The translations under genes and the position numbers were made by a program. Below, one piece after another: positions 21,146 through 31,991 of a DNA stretch of 64,000 nt (the stretch's first letter is position 1; each line of letters begins with the position of its first letter). The DNA lies in contig NC_051141.1 of the NCBI RefSeq assembly GCF_014839805.1, positions 16,066,777-16,130,776 of the forward strand, given 5' to 3'. Source of the stretch: Manduca sexta. Its lineage: Eukaryota; Arthropoda; Insecta; Lepidoptera; Sphingidae. The notes under the pieces were generated by a model. That model had not been told where the DNA came from, did no database searches, and saw only the letters and a program-made list of their open reading frames with translations.

Positions 21146-22195
21146 CCCAGAAGCCAAGTACAAAGAACAAGATGAACCACTATCAAATAGAAAGGAGACG
21201 GTCTCACCCGATGACGTCCTTAGGGTACCTCTGGAGGGCCTGTGCTCGCATTGTTGGACTTCCTTGACTGTGGCTGCACTACTATTCTTCTTATTCAGAC
21301 AGGCCGTCGCCACATGGCCAAGCTGTCCACAGGCGTAGCAAGTAACAGCTGGCTTCTTTTCCACTAAACGTGATGAACTTGAAGGCTCTTGAGTTTTCGT
21401 TTCCCTATCATTGCGTCGTTTTCGACACTCTGCTATACGATGTCCATTCAATCCGCAGTAATGACACTTGCCAGAGAACTTCTCAACCAATCGAACTCGC
21501 TTGGCTTCAGGTTCTTGAGCTTCGGCATCCAAGCGTCTCTTCAGTGATATTCCACCAAGGATGCGGAATAATAGGGCACGGCTCGTGATTGTCTGTGCAT
21601 TTAGTTCACGACGTATCATGTTATCTTTTTGACACAGTACCGAAATTACAAATCCAGTTATTACTTCTTCAGACATCTTAGTATTAGGTATCTTTTCGAT
21701 AAGATTCCATAAACGTAGAGCTGATTCGGACGCTGTCTCATTAGCGCTTATTTTAAATCGCAACACATCGTCGAAATAGTCTTGGATAAGTTTGGGTTTT
21801 GAAAATCTGGCTATTAAAATCTCTTTGACTGAACTCCAAGTGATTTCTTCCAAATTTAGCTTAGCTATGCATGCACCAGCACGACCTTTTAGCGCTCCTG
21901 TTAAGGCTATTAATAGGTCAACCCCTTCCAAGCCCTTATTTGTCACAATGATCTCCGTTACTTTACACCAGTCATCAATATCTGACTCAGAATCATCCGG
22001 ATCAAACTTTAAAAGTGGTGAACGATTAGTACTCACGGTTGGCGTTTGTGGAATAGCCAAAACCCGAGAAAGCAACCTTTCCATGTTACTCAATAGTTTT
22101 TCAGCGTGTGACGTATCCGACAATTTTTCTTCATTTTGCATTCCGTTCGATCCCACTTCTGATGAAAGCGCAGGAGGGCCTTCATCCGAATTCAT
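21140..22195 (-). CDS. gag: Gag (capsid and nucleocapsid) ending in protease active site
   Basis: From ATG at 22195 the frame is 351 codons to TGA at 21140-21142. The N-terminal two thirds resemble a gypsy capsid region (FDPDDSESDIDDW, LTGALKGRAGA). Two CCHC zinc knuckles, C-x2-C-x4-H-x4-C, lie at residues 244-257 and 286-299 and bind element RNA during packaging. The frame then enters the protease with FLFDSGSSC before the break at 21146-21148. The start is chosen because MNSDEG is the last Met before capsid-like sequence upstream of the LTR edge. It sits inside the 5' LTR, so translation would pass through the primer site. A second in-frame Met (residue 19, ATG at 22141) lies just outside the primer site and is the alternative start. 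Confidence 0.88.
   Translation of the reverse strand: MNSDEGPPALSSEVGSNGMQNEEKLSDTSHAEKLLSNMERLLSRVLAIPQTPTVSTNRSPLLKFDPDDSESDIDDWCKVTEIIVTNKGLEGVDLLIALTGALKGRAGACIAKLNLEEITWSSVKEILIARFSKPKLIQDYFDDVLRFKISANETASESALRLWNLIEKIPNTKMSEEVITGFVISVLCQKDNMIRRELNAQTITSRALLFRILGGISLKRRLDAEAQEPEAKRVRLVEKFSGKCHYCGLNGHRIAECRKRRNDRETKTQEPSSSSRLVEKKPAVTCYACGQLGHVATACLNKKNSSAATVKEVQQCEHRPSRGTLRTSSGETVSFLFDSGSSCSLYLASGY
22144..22162 (-). promoter_or_regulatory. Primer-binding site, tRNA-Leu type with 5-nt offset
   Basis: Directly next to the LTR end the element strand reads TCAGAAGTGGGATCGAAC. It matches the complement of the 3' arm of tRNA-Leu as I know it (..GAATCCCACTTCTGACACCA), except that the five terminal bases CACCA are not covered and one T is missing in the T-loop part. 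Priming would thus start inside the acceptor stem. From memory, an offset tRNA-Leu primer site has been described for mdg3/micropia-lineage elements. Confidence 0.75.
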
Positions 22196-22368
22196 TATTA
22201 CACTGATACACTGCTTGTAGCGATTCGTCGCAACCGTGGTGCGCTGGCCGTTCTGTACCACCAAAAATACAAGCAAAGATGGTCGGCCCCGCTACCGTCG
22301 ACACGACGCTCCGCTAGAGTGACTGCCGGTGTCACTCTTGACGTTGTCTTTTATGAGACGCGCCGTCA
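22163..22368 (-). repeat. 5' LTR (right copy, 206 bp)
   Basis: Identical to 17052-17256 except for one additional T (22349-22352). It ends ..GCGCCGTCA and is followed by AATA. On the element strand the first 30 bases hold a TATA-like CATAAAAG, and the last 33 bases already encode the proposed Gag N terminus. The open frame extends upstream of that ATG to 22276, but nothing suggests it is translated. Confidence 0.93.
22346..22357 (-). promoter_or_regulatory. TATA-like box in 5' LTR
   Basis: CTCATAAAAGAC on the element strand, about 12-23 bases inside the LTR. It is the only TATA-like string in the LTR, and an initiator-like GGCAGTCAC lies about 25-30 bases downstream. The left LTR has CATAAAG instead, the sole difference between the LTRs. 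Confidence 0.35.
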
Positions 22369-22372
22369 AATA
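22369..22372. repeat. Right target-site duplication (AATA)
   Basis: Four bases after the CA of the right LTR, equal to 17048-17051. Confidence 0.85.
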
Positions 22373-22865
22373 AATATTATTATACATAAATATTGATATG
22401 AATATATTTCTGATTTTGGGATTATTTTGTCGTCTATTATATTATTTTCTATAAAGAAAAACTATGTGCTACGAGTAATGTAAGATTTACAAATAGTTTG
22501 GGTAAGTTTTAGATTGAAATTTCTATATTAATCCATGTTATGAATATCGAGTCTCTAAATTTCAAAATTGAAATATGGGTAAATATGTTCTGAGATGCAA
22601 GAGATACGAAATTTCGTAATTTCAGATTGCATGACCTAATTCGAACTCAGCCTTGTAATAATTAAAGCAGCTCATTTCTCGTATAAAATATTACATTATT
22701 TTCAATTGAAATTGTTTAAATTATGTTTTAATTAAAACTCGGTTTTGGTTGTTTGCTTACGCGAATGTGCACTTTGAAACTTTTGCCTGCTGGCCTAGTT
22801 TTTATGTTAATATTTATAACTCGGCTCTAGATATAAGCTGGTGAACCTATATTACTATGAATAAA
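22373..22865. other. AT-rich spacer
   Basis: AT-rich flank of the LTR element, with no gene or recognised repeat. Confidence 0.3.
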
Positions 22866-23053
22866 GCGGCGATAGCCTAGTTAGGTGTGGAACAGACTGC
22901 CGAGACGAATGTCCGCAGGTTCAAATCAAAAGGGCACACACCTCTGACTTTTCTCAAATGATGTGTGTATTCATTGTAAATTATTGCTTGCTTTAACGGT
23001 GAAGGAAAACGTCTTGAGGAAACCAGCTTATCTGAGAAATTCTCTATAGTAAG
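22866..23053 (+). mobile_element. SINE family A, tRNA-like head and first half
   Basis: The head 'ggcgatagcctagttaggtg' contains an A-box-like stretch. 'gtccgcaggttcaaatcaaa' contains a B-box-like GGTTCAAATC. It continues with 'agggcacacacctctgactt' and 'gcttgctttaacggtgaagg', ending in 'gagaaattctctatag'. The 3' half (..'ggactaaggcctaat') is missing. This is the only copy in the window with an intact head joined to its body. Confidence 0.85.
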
Positions 23054-23234
23054 AGTTAATACAATCATTTTCAAATTGAAGTAGGTGACTTTAATGACGC
23101 ACACAAAGGAAAAAGGAAGTTGGCGTATACTGCACGGATAATGATTGTTTCCATTAGTATAATGCGGAATATTTTTGAGGTTTCTTTCTTTCTGTAATAA
23201 AAAAAAAACATACGATGTTTTTTTTATTACTTCA

Positions 23235-23530
23235 AATGACGAGACGAGCTTGCTGTTAGCGTGATGGTAAGCGATACAACCGCCCATAAACAGTAGAAAC
23301 ATCATCCAACACCTTGAATTACAAAGTATTGTTTGTTATTCCACTGTGCTCGCTATCCTGAGACGGGAGATGTTAAGTCTCATTATGTCCGGTAGTTACA
23401 CTGGCTACAATGTTCTCCAAACCGGAACACAGCAGTGACTACACACTGCTGCTTGGCGGCAGAAATAGACATTGCGGTGGTACCTATCCAGGCGGACACT
23501 CATATATTAGAGACCTACCACTAGTAAAAG
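23235..23530 (+). mobile_element. Lepidopteran repeat with 'acaaccgcccataaacagta' motif
   Basis: Contains 'gacgagcttgctgttagcgt', 'acaaccgcccataaacagta', 'ttgaattacaaagtattgtt', 'gagatgttaagtctcattat' and 'cagaaatagacattgcggtg', ending near 'gagacctaccactagtaa'. I recognise this as a common moth interspersed repeat of about 300 bp. There is one copy here, so boundaries are approximate and the class (SINE or LINE tail) is uncertain. The 142-codon minus frame at 22877-23305 overlaps this and the preceding SINE and is incidental. Confidence 0.6.
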
Positions 23531-23801
23531 TAAGCCACCAGTCGTATGACGTATCCGTTCCTTTTTAATATATTTTTATCATCATAAGCTGATACTTTTT
23601 GGTATTATTTTATTTATTAATTTCTGCATTTTTTTACTTATCCGAGTTAACAAAGATTGGCTGTTAGAATTGTGTTATATTATAAATCCTTCAATACTCT
23701 TACCAAGTAGGTGTCAGTAATATTTTCATCGGATTGTTTCTATGACAGGTTGAATACATATTTTTTTTTTGTATCCGTAGACGACTCGTTAAAAGTAATA
23801 A

Positions 23802-24056
23802 AACAAACACACATCACGCATTTATCCCCAAAGGGGTATGCAGAGGCATAACCAGGGCACCCATTTTTCGCCAAGAGTGTCCCGTCCCATTATGTGGTAG
23901 GGAGCGAGCCTATCACTACATCCGGTACAAATTCCAGACTCCGGGCTGATACTCGGCAGAAAACTCAAATATTACTTTGCACGACTCGGCATGCGAACCC
24001 AGGACCTCAAAACTTTACCGTACCGCGCATGCAGTACAACTACGCCACCAAGGCTT
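23802..24056 (-). mobile_element. SINE family B, full length
   Basis: On the minus strand: head 'ttggtggcgtagttgtactg', 'catgcgcggtacggtaaagt', B-box-like 'tgggttcgcatgccgagtcg', then 'atcagcccggagtctggaat', 'cataatgggacgggacactc', 'gttatgcctctgcatacccc' and 'tttggggataaatgcgtgat', ending in a GTTTGTT tail. It is the best reference copy in the window together with 56886-57138. Confidence 0.88.
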
Positions 24057-25001
24057 AACAAAGTAATACCTATAAAGAACTTTTTGGCTGGTATCACCCT
24101 TGAAATGCGAGTGTATCCGTATAAAATACACGTATGAAAAGGTCCGTTAATTTGTCATTTTGTATTCATTCGAAGAGTTACGACAGTTCTGTCTCTATAA
24201 GGTGGGTTTTAATTAAGGTTCACCGTGATACTCCTTTCTACTCGCAATTCAGTATAACCGTTTCGTTCAGAGTGATAATTACTGCAAATTTAATTATACA
24301 TCATGTACTTTGGGTGAATCAGTTTATTTGTGATAGTTCTCATATCAATGTCACAGCTTTTATTTTTCCGTCATGCAATAGTCCAAGTAATTCTGTGTTT
24401 AAATGACATTGTAGTCAATGTAATTATTGGACGTATGACCTAATGTCTTAAAATGACGCAATAATTCAATGTCATGTCAAGCCCCGTGGCTTTGTTAATA
24501 ATTTTGGATGGAGTTATGTTTATCATTAGACGAATGTCAAATCCTTATTCATCAAAAGAAAAAGAGAGTCCGTTGTTATATTTCATACTCATAAACCCAA
24601 TTGAGCTTAATATGTTTTGAATATCACTAGAAATTGTAGGATGAAGTCAGCTATATCGGCAAATGGCACGTGTAAAAATAAATCACCGCTCTCTCGCCAC
24701 GCGCGCTGCCTGTAAAGGAAGTTTATTTCATTCAGGATGCGACCACAAGTGTAAATAGACAGCATTCTATAGTAAAGTAAAGGGAATGAAACAGGTTTAT
24801 GAACGCACGTTACATAATGTTCTTTTGATTGAATTCATATTTAAACGATGAAATTATTATGAATTCAAAACGCCCCAGCGCAGTCCTTTCCGATTTTAAT
24901 TAATTTGTGAATGCGTGCATCCCAATTTAGAACGTATGCTCACTTTGCAGTATGGACTAAATTATTAATTGAAAATTTAATAATGTCTGTTTTCTTAATA
25001 T
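24057..25001. other. AT-rich spacer
   Basis: A 90-codon plus frame at 24134-24406 has no signal peptide, domain or codon bias that would support it. Nothing else is recognised. Confidence 0.3.
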
Positions 25002-25057
25002 ACGACAAAATAAATTTGGCTTTTACGTTGACGTAAAATCCAAATTTATTTTGTCGT
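25002..25057. repeat. 27-bp inverted repeat with 2-nt centre
   Basis: Left arm 25002-25028 (starts acgacaaaataaattt), centre TG (25029-25030), right arm 25031-25057. 26 of 27 positions pair; the one mismatch is G against T in the middle. It sits in sequence with no other repeat character. Confidence 0.92.
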
Positions 25058-27910
25058 GCGAAAAAACGAAAGTTCCCTATTTCATGAAATAGGTTTGAAA
25101 CAGGACGGTAGAATAATTTGATGTGACATTTCACATTTCAAATATGCCTTTTACATGAGCAAATGAAAGAGGCGATGTGTTTTTTAATAAAGTTTCGTAC
25201 ATGGGAGTTTCTTTTGACGGACTTTGGCAGTTCAGTTGAATATTGGGTGGTATTTGTTAGGTAAAAGGAAATCGGCCAAGTGTAAGCTGGTTTGGGGTGC
25301 TGAGAGTTCAGTATCCTGTGAAGCATTCATCGCTTTCGTGTGATGGCGTACAAAGAATACCACCATTTTAATTTATCGGCGCCGAAACAGTACTGAGGAT
25401 ATGATTTAAAAAAAAAATTGTACTTTGAAACAATCACTACAAAATGTAAAGGGAACTTGGTTTTCTAAAGTATACACTTTTTTATTTTTCCATGCGCGAA
25501 TTACACAATGGGAACCTAAATATAATATCACTCGAGTAACCAAGCAAGCTGAATCAATAAAGTTTTCATTCATTCATTGCTCATCACTAAAAACTTCTAT
25601 TAAGAGGTCGACATCGACAATTTTAGCATGTGATACAAAGAGTTGGATGCAACCATATGCCATAGGGACGTTTTGAAATAAAGGCGAAAATGCAGCCAAG
25701 TGCTTCTATTTTACGATGGCATAGGACGCTTGTTGCTTTGACTTCGCTACGTCAAAGAGATGCGATTTCGATACCTTTTCGAACTTTATTGAGTGTCGCA
25801 ATTTAATACTTGCTGTCTATCCTTTATATGGGATATATGAGGTTATTAAAAGATTTTTCATTACAACCTCACGACTGAACGAAGATAGAATGTTTTTAAT
25901 CACGCAAGCGAACAAAGTTGCACTTATGATACGTCATAATAATGTATAAGAATTATTATTATCATTTCTAAATCAATCAATTAAAATCACTTATCTAAGG
26001 GAATTTTAAATTAAAATATAAATAGATTACATATATTAAATGTTTCTATGATAGATTAAGGAGTCAGTTTTATTGGAAGTAAATACCAAATATACCGTAA
26101 AGCGATTTATAAGAAATTATTTTGAGACAAATTAACGTTATGAAGTAGGTACTTGAAAGGCGCCAGACCGATCCCATGGTTTTAAGATAAATGTTAAGAC
26201 AGAGCTGTCTGTTTTCTAATACTTGAAAAAATAAGACAAACCGCACACGCTGACAACTCACTGAAGCGGAGACATTGTACAAAATGGCGGGTACCCGACA
26301 GATGTATTTTATTATTTTCCAAATGAGTACAATAAAGGTGCTTATAATTAGTCGCATTTTACAGAGTATATTTTTCTTGTGATTACCATACCGACAGTTT
26401 CAACTAATTACTAAATGAATCAACAGTTTTTTGTTAAATATGGATGTTTCAATCCTATTTTAAAAACATTTGGTACAATTTCTGACCAATACATGCCGAT
26501 ATATCATGAGTTATTTAAGCTACTCGATTACTTTTTCAATAGCAAAGTTCAGGTAAACAATTATTGGCTCATTGTGATCAAAAATGAAAACGTACCGTAC
26601 GTAGACTAGCAAAACCAAACAATTATTAATAACGAATGCGTGGATTGGCTCGAAACACTCATGCTTTTATGAATTGAGTAAATTATGGTGATCAAATGTC
26701 GTGTTAAATAGAGCACGTAATATTTCAGCATATCAACGAGGTGTTACCGATTTTGTCCGGCGAGTTCATAATATTTTGGTTGCATATTGACGAAGTCTTA
26801 TTTTAAGTGCTAAATATAAGTTTGTAAGCTACCATAAGTTTCATATAGTAGCATTGTACTCTTATTAAATTTACCAACCTTTCTATGACATCGTAATTTT
26901 TTTACGTAATGGGAATCATTTATCAACAACTAATGTTTGGAAATGTAAAAATTATCTAATTCAACGGATGATATAAATCTGTTGGTAACATAACGGTGTA
27001 ACTGGCCAGCACGGTCATTATTATCTATTGTTGTTAACATCTGGCATAAAAGTATATTGTTTCCTCTGTCCTAAATATCACCGAGGAACTTAAAATTTTT
27101 AGTAAATGACATTTGAAATAATAATTAATTATTGGTGGAGATACATCATACAATACAGCCTAGTTGACTATAGATTTTCTAGATATGTTAAAAAACCTCG
27201 ATGACGCGCAACGTATTCAAATTACACACACATTCATCAAGTTGCGAAGTGAAAGGGTCGGCGCGGTGGCGATTGGCGACTGGCGCGAAACTCTTTGTTT
27301 GCATTGCCATGTGCTCGGCCCTACCATTGCGAAATGTACGTTATGAAATAAAATATAAAATATATATTCGATTACGGCTGGTTGGTTCGATCTTTTTTAC
27401 GGACAATTGAAAATGGAATGAATGTAACTTTTTGAAATACGAACGCTTAGGATTTTTTTTTCGTTCCGGTCAGTTATTAACTTTGGGTTGACCATAGTCA
27501 ATATGGATAATATGTAGTTGTCTATTATATTTATAGTTAAAGATGACTGCTGTTAATTTCTTTAATGGAAGAGCAGATGAAATTGGAAAAAACAGTTTGC
27601 ACGACGACAATACTTACCATTAGTTTAAAGAAGTATAAAAAATATTACACAATGGTTTATATTATAAGCAAATAAGAAAATTAATATACTTATAATACTA
27701 TTATAAATACTGTTATTACCATGGTTACCATACGCAATAGTCACGGTAAGTATTGTAAATTTACCGTCGCAAATAATATTACTTGTAACTAATTCTATTT
27801 CACAACATTGTTCGCCAAATTAGACGTATATTGTTTTGTTTTGAAATATTTCGACAGCTTCGTGTAACGAGAATTTTAGAGACAATTTTTTTTTCATTAA
27901 CGTTAATTGA
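25058..27910. other. Long AT-rich stretch without recognised gene
   Basis: Frames of 60-95 codons (25138-25326 minus, 25425-25676 plus, 26070-26357 minus, 27164-27346 plus) lack domains. The patch 27240-27340 is GC-elevated and holds a CLHC..C-containing frame, but no splice signals convinced me. Confidence 0.3.
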
Positions 27911-28130
27911 AACCAGCCTGCCTGCTACCATGCGCGGTACGCTAGCGCTCTAAGGTCTCGGGCAAAGTGATATTTGGGTTTTTCTGCTGAGTATCAGCCC
28001 GGAGTCTGGAATTGGTGACCGAAATGGCGATAGGCTCGATTCCTATCACATCATGGAATGGAACACACTTGGCGAAAGTTTTGTAGTGCCTCTACATACC
28101 CCTTCTGGGATAAATGTATGATGTTTGTGT
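27911..28130 (+). mobile_element. SINE family B with B-box deletion
   Basis: 'catgcgcggtacgctagcgc' runs into 'tctaaggtctcgggcaaagt', so the stretch that would hold the B-box-like GGTTCGAATCC is gone. The body continues with 'atcagcccggagtctggaat', 'catcatggaatggaacacac' and 'ttctgggataaatgtatgat'. Without a B box this copy could not be transcribed from its own promoter. Confidence 0.8.
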
Positions 28131-28442
28131 AATTGTAACCAGTTGCATGTTCAACTAGAAGAGAAAGTGTTTCTTCTAATTTTATTGGCAATAATTATAT
28201 AAAATATGATTTCAAGATATTTCATAATGAATAAACCACGTATTTTTTTGAGTAACAGTATTGATGATTTTATAGTAATCTCCTAACAAAGTTGGAAACT
28301 TTTTGTCCCGAGCACATTTGCTTAATTGTTTTAGTTTTCTTGTAACATATAAATTATATTCTCTTCTCCTTCCTGTTGAGGTTGTTGATTATATAAAAAA
28401 CAGTTTTAAATAAATTTTCATATAACTGACACTGATAATTAA

Positions 28443-28713
28443 ACATCGACGTATATTCTATAAACACGAACGTCCATATAAACTATTTGTTCAAAATATT
28501 TATTCACTTGAACAACAAATAATTTTACATATTTGACTTACTTTTTATTCGAATCCAGGTTTACACTTAGACTCGAGTTTTTATATCATGAGCACCACTC
28601 CGTACACAAGCACGAGCCGTCAATATTGACCGTACTAAAGTCAGTTTGAATGGATATCAGTTCAAATCATTTGAACACAGCGAATATTCGGAACGCCAAA
28701 TATAGTACGTAGT
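28443..28713 (-). mobile_element. Unclassified repeat X, inverted copy 1
   Basis: Pairs in reverse orientation with 33573-33877. Shared blocks are 'gaacgtccatataaactatt', 'aggtttacactt.gactcgag' with 'tttttatatca', 'actaaagtcagtttgaatgg' and 'gaacacag' plus a 'gccaaat' end. It has no coding content or tRNA-like head. It may be a MITE, but I cannot see clear terminal inverted repeats. Confidence 0.75.
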
Positions 28714-28799
28714 ACATATTATACTGATATAATTAAATAGCTTTATTAGCCCCTTATATACCATCTTTTTAAGGTTTGTAATTATGACAAGTCCAGATA

Positions 28800-28950
28800 T
28801 TACTCGCAGCTCCGTCTATATATGAAATATTGTCCCGGGTACAAGTCCCGCTATAGAATATACTGGGATGGAAAGTAGCCTATCTGCTCTTTCAGACTAT
28901 GATCTATATCTGTGCCAGATCCATTCGCCCGTTCAGGCGTGATCCAACAA
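28800..28950 (+). mobile_element. RTE-type repeat tail fragment
   Basis: Holds 'cgcagctccgtctatatatg', 'acaagtcccgctatagaata', 'ggaaagtagcctatctgctc' and 'cattcgcccgttcaggcgtg', blocks of the common lepidopteran tail with '..aaagtagcctatgt..cgttc' order. It is diverged and truncated. Confidence 0.5.
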
Positions 28951-30500
28951 AAATCATGCATAAAAAAAACGCATTGATGATCTTTCTTCTCATCTTATCT
29001 TACTTTTTACTCTTGTTTATATTAATGTGAAAGTTAGTAAAAATATTTTAACGTTACAAGTATTCTGAAAAAACTGACTGACTATGACCTAGATTAACAC
29101 ATAAGCTTTTTTTCACGATATGTTAAATTAAATAATTAAAATAATTAAATTCTGATTTATTAAATAGATAGCGTTAGTAATATACCGTGTCAGTGACTTT
29201 TGTAACGGTTTTTCTTGCTGGAAAAGTCGCAATAAACACCTAGTATTAATATATATCTGAAATAGGTCGGTTCAACAGCACGCAACACGGTGGTTAATCA
29301 ACACTTTGAATTATAAAGGACGTGCTCGGCCTCTGAACCTTATTAAATATGCCTCATACTTAAAGCTTAGTGAATGTTTGAATTTGGTTTTGTTATTAGT
29401 CAAAGAACAAATAAATCTTCAGTGAAGTTACTTAAATTCTAGGGTTAAATATTTAGAGGCGTTAACACAGACTTGTAATTTCATAATGACATACAATTAA
29501 AGTAATCATAAACACGTTATGTAAGAAGTTATAATTATGATATATTATTATAGACATATTCTCAGGTACTTTGAGTGAAATCGAGTGAGTTGTTTTAAGT
29601 CTGATTTGTTATGCAGCATACATATATATGATTGTTACTTATTTCGCAGTTTAGAAATGTTGAGCATATACAAAAATATATATAAGTATTTGATATTATT
29701 TTTTTAAAATATTCTAATTTTAAGTAGTGTATTAGTTAATAGTTACTATAGTTAATAGCGACAATATTTTTATTAGGTTCAAGGAATCTGTAAAGATAGT
29801 GATCAAATGATGATGGTAATATATAAATAAATAAATAAATTAAAATGATTAAACCATAGTTATCAGGGGATAACCATATGTATTTACTTATATTATAATT
29901 ATTCTATCTTTCACATACCACCAGGTAAATTTTCTCCGGAACATGTCTGTAACTCTTTTCTTACAAAACAAAAATAACTTAAATTTTTCGATGCTGTAAG
30001 AGCCAATAGTCTAGTTAAATTTATTCATAGCTGTTATTCAAATTCAATATGAGAAATAATAAAAACTTGTCCCGTCAGTGGTCAAGAATTATAAAAAACA
30101 TGAACCACACGTGCGCCTTTACAATGTGCATCTGTTGCGACCTTCTCAGAATGGCAAAAAACAGGGAAGTTTGTCTGCGAATTTAGAAAAATTACGAGTA
30201 CGACAAAAAATTAAACAGTATACATTCTTTATATAACCAATATTAGATGGGCAAATGTTTGTGAACATGTTTGGTTCAAATTTAGACATACCATCCCTCT
30301 AAAACCCTTGACAGTTTGGTCTGCAGCAAGACGGGTGCATTCGACACACGTGTTATTATTGTAAATGGAAAAGCCATTTAATTTAAAATCTAATAAAATT
30401 CCATTAGACATTTCGTCATAATATCACTTGAAGTTCGGTTTTAATGAACCAGCAGAGATTGTTGTTTTTTGTACTAGCACGGTTAAGTGACTCCACTGCA
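28951..30500. other. AT-rich stretch, no recognised gene
   Basis: Contains a short (AAAT)n run at 29825-29845. The 60-codon minus frame at 30229-30411 is unsupported. Confidence 0.3.
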
Positions 30501-30695
30501 TTTGATGGTAAGTGAAGTGGGTTCCAATAAAATGGGGACTGAGAGATGATTACCCCTACGACAGTCGACACAATTATGCCGGCCTGTTGGAACAGGATAT
30601 ACAAAGATTGATCCCGGAACGCGATACACTTTCGTGAGCCACAATGGCGCGTTTTAACACCTTGTGTATGGTGGTCGCTATCCGGATATAAATAT
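30501..30695 (-). mobile_element. SINE family C, most of the element
   Basis: On the minus strand: 'atagcgaccaccatacacaa', 'gcgccattgtggctcacgaa', 'gtatcgcgttccgggatcaa', 'ccaacaggccggcataattg', 'tgtcgactgtcgtaggggta' and 'cccacttcacttaccatcaa'. This order equals 55028-55244. The 119-codon minus frame 30416-30775 spans it and is incidental. Confidence 0.8.
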
Positions 30696-31991
30696 ATCTC
30701 ACTATTAACAAATAGCGGTAGTACAGTCGATTTAGTGTGGTACCGAATATTTAAGGTGTAAAAAACCCATTCCACAAATTAAAATACAAGGGAAATAAAT
30801 TTTACCACGCCCATGTTCACAAAGGTTTAAATTAATTAATGATACTTATCAGTGAATGAATGTGTTATAGGTGAACCGCAATATATTCGGGATTTATGTA
30901 ACACCGTTTAGATTACTATAACCACATTGTAGGCACAGAATACAATATACAATATGATCAACATAATCATAAAAAAAATCAATGAAATGTACTCAAAAGT
31001 TAATATAACAAAAATGAATTTGTAATCTGTTCTCTCGACATGGGTGTAGAACCCATAAATCTGATGTACACAAGCTTTCTGGGCTAGACCAGCAATAAAT
31101 CGATGTGGTATTTTGTGTCCGAGGCGCTAAAATTCGAAACAGTGAAGTGACCACGACAGATTAAGAAAGGTCTTAGTTAATCCGTAAAATGAATCTTTGT
31201 TATACCTAAGATAGAAAATCTTTCGTAACACAAGATAATGGTATATTCTACATTATTGACCCTTAGATTACTTAAATATTAACCCCATAGGATACCAGTC
31301 ACGCCTATTACAAATATTCAATAATAACGTTTATCCAATTGGTAATAAAGTTGCGTATGCTAATTCTAAACCTGAATCTGACATTTTCGTTCAAAAGTCA
31401 AGGCTGGTGAGTGCAATGTTCGTTCTCGTTCGCCCACGAGTGAAGTTCCCCATACTTGCTGCTAAAATGTTCCGGCTTTTTTGGGCTGCTTTAACTATTA
31501 GTATACCTAGTGGCTTAGGTTCGTTGCCTGGTTGTGGGAGTTATGAGTTTTTTGATTCTAAAAATATTAATTACTTTTTTTATGTATAAGTTATTTGACC
31601 CCACCTAATTATGTAGGTACTTTGGTGTTGGATTTCTTAGAATCGGAATAAGCACGCTTTGAATAAGAACTAGCGGGTGACATAATGATGTCGACTCTTT
31701 AGGAACACTACAAAGTTCATAAACAGTGGACACAAATAAATTTCATGCACCCGTCGCGTCTCTAGTCAAATTTGATAAATTCTCCACTTGCTTGATCAGG
31801 CCACTGGGACTTTTACTAGCTTCATACGCCAGACAGAAGTCTGAAAATATATCTGGACTCTTATTTCGAGACGCGACATTTCGGAAAGGCTGTGGAATAT
31901 GGTACAATGAGATTCAGTTTTATAATTAGATGGATCGATTGTAGCTGTTCGCAGCTGTTTCTAAAGTAAGACATTTAAAAGGTAATCATTT
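30696..31991. other. AT-rich stretch, no recognised gene
   Basis: Two 60-67-codon plus frames (31407-31589, 31726-31929) have no domain. 31405-31545 is somewhat GC-richer, but I see no splice sites or motif to support an exon. Confidence 0.3.

Larger units (their letters stand above)
17048..22372 (-). mobile_element. Ty3/gypsy LTR retrotransposon (mdg3/micropia-like), including target duplications
   Basis: Complete element on the minus strand: 4-bp target duplication AATA at both ends, TG..CA long terminal repeats, tRNA-Leu-type primer site, Gag with two zinc knuckles, aspartic protease, reverse transcriptase, RNase H, integrase and an acidic tail. The pol order RT-RNaseH-IN places it in Ty3/gypsy (Metaviridae). 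The 4-bp duplication and offset tRNA-Leu primer fit the mdg3/micropia lineage as I remember it. The LTRs differ by one T only, so the insertion looks very young. The coding region nevertheless has seven apparent 1-nt breaks, with no substitution-type nonsense codon that I noticed. An env gene is not seen. Confidence 0.95.

Noticed and set aside
21140..21207. Programmed Gag-Pol frameshift
   Set aside because: The shift falls inside the protease just after its DSG active site, where a programmed site would split the enzyme. A run-length error explains it better.
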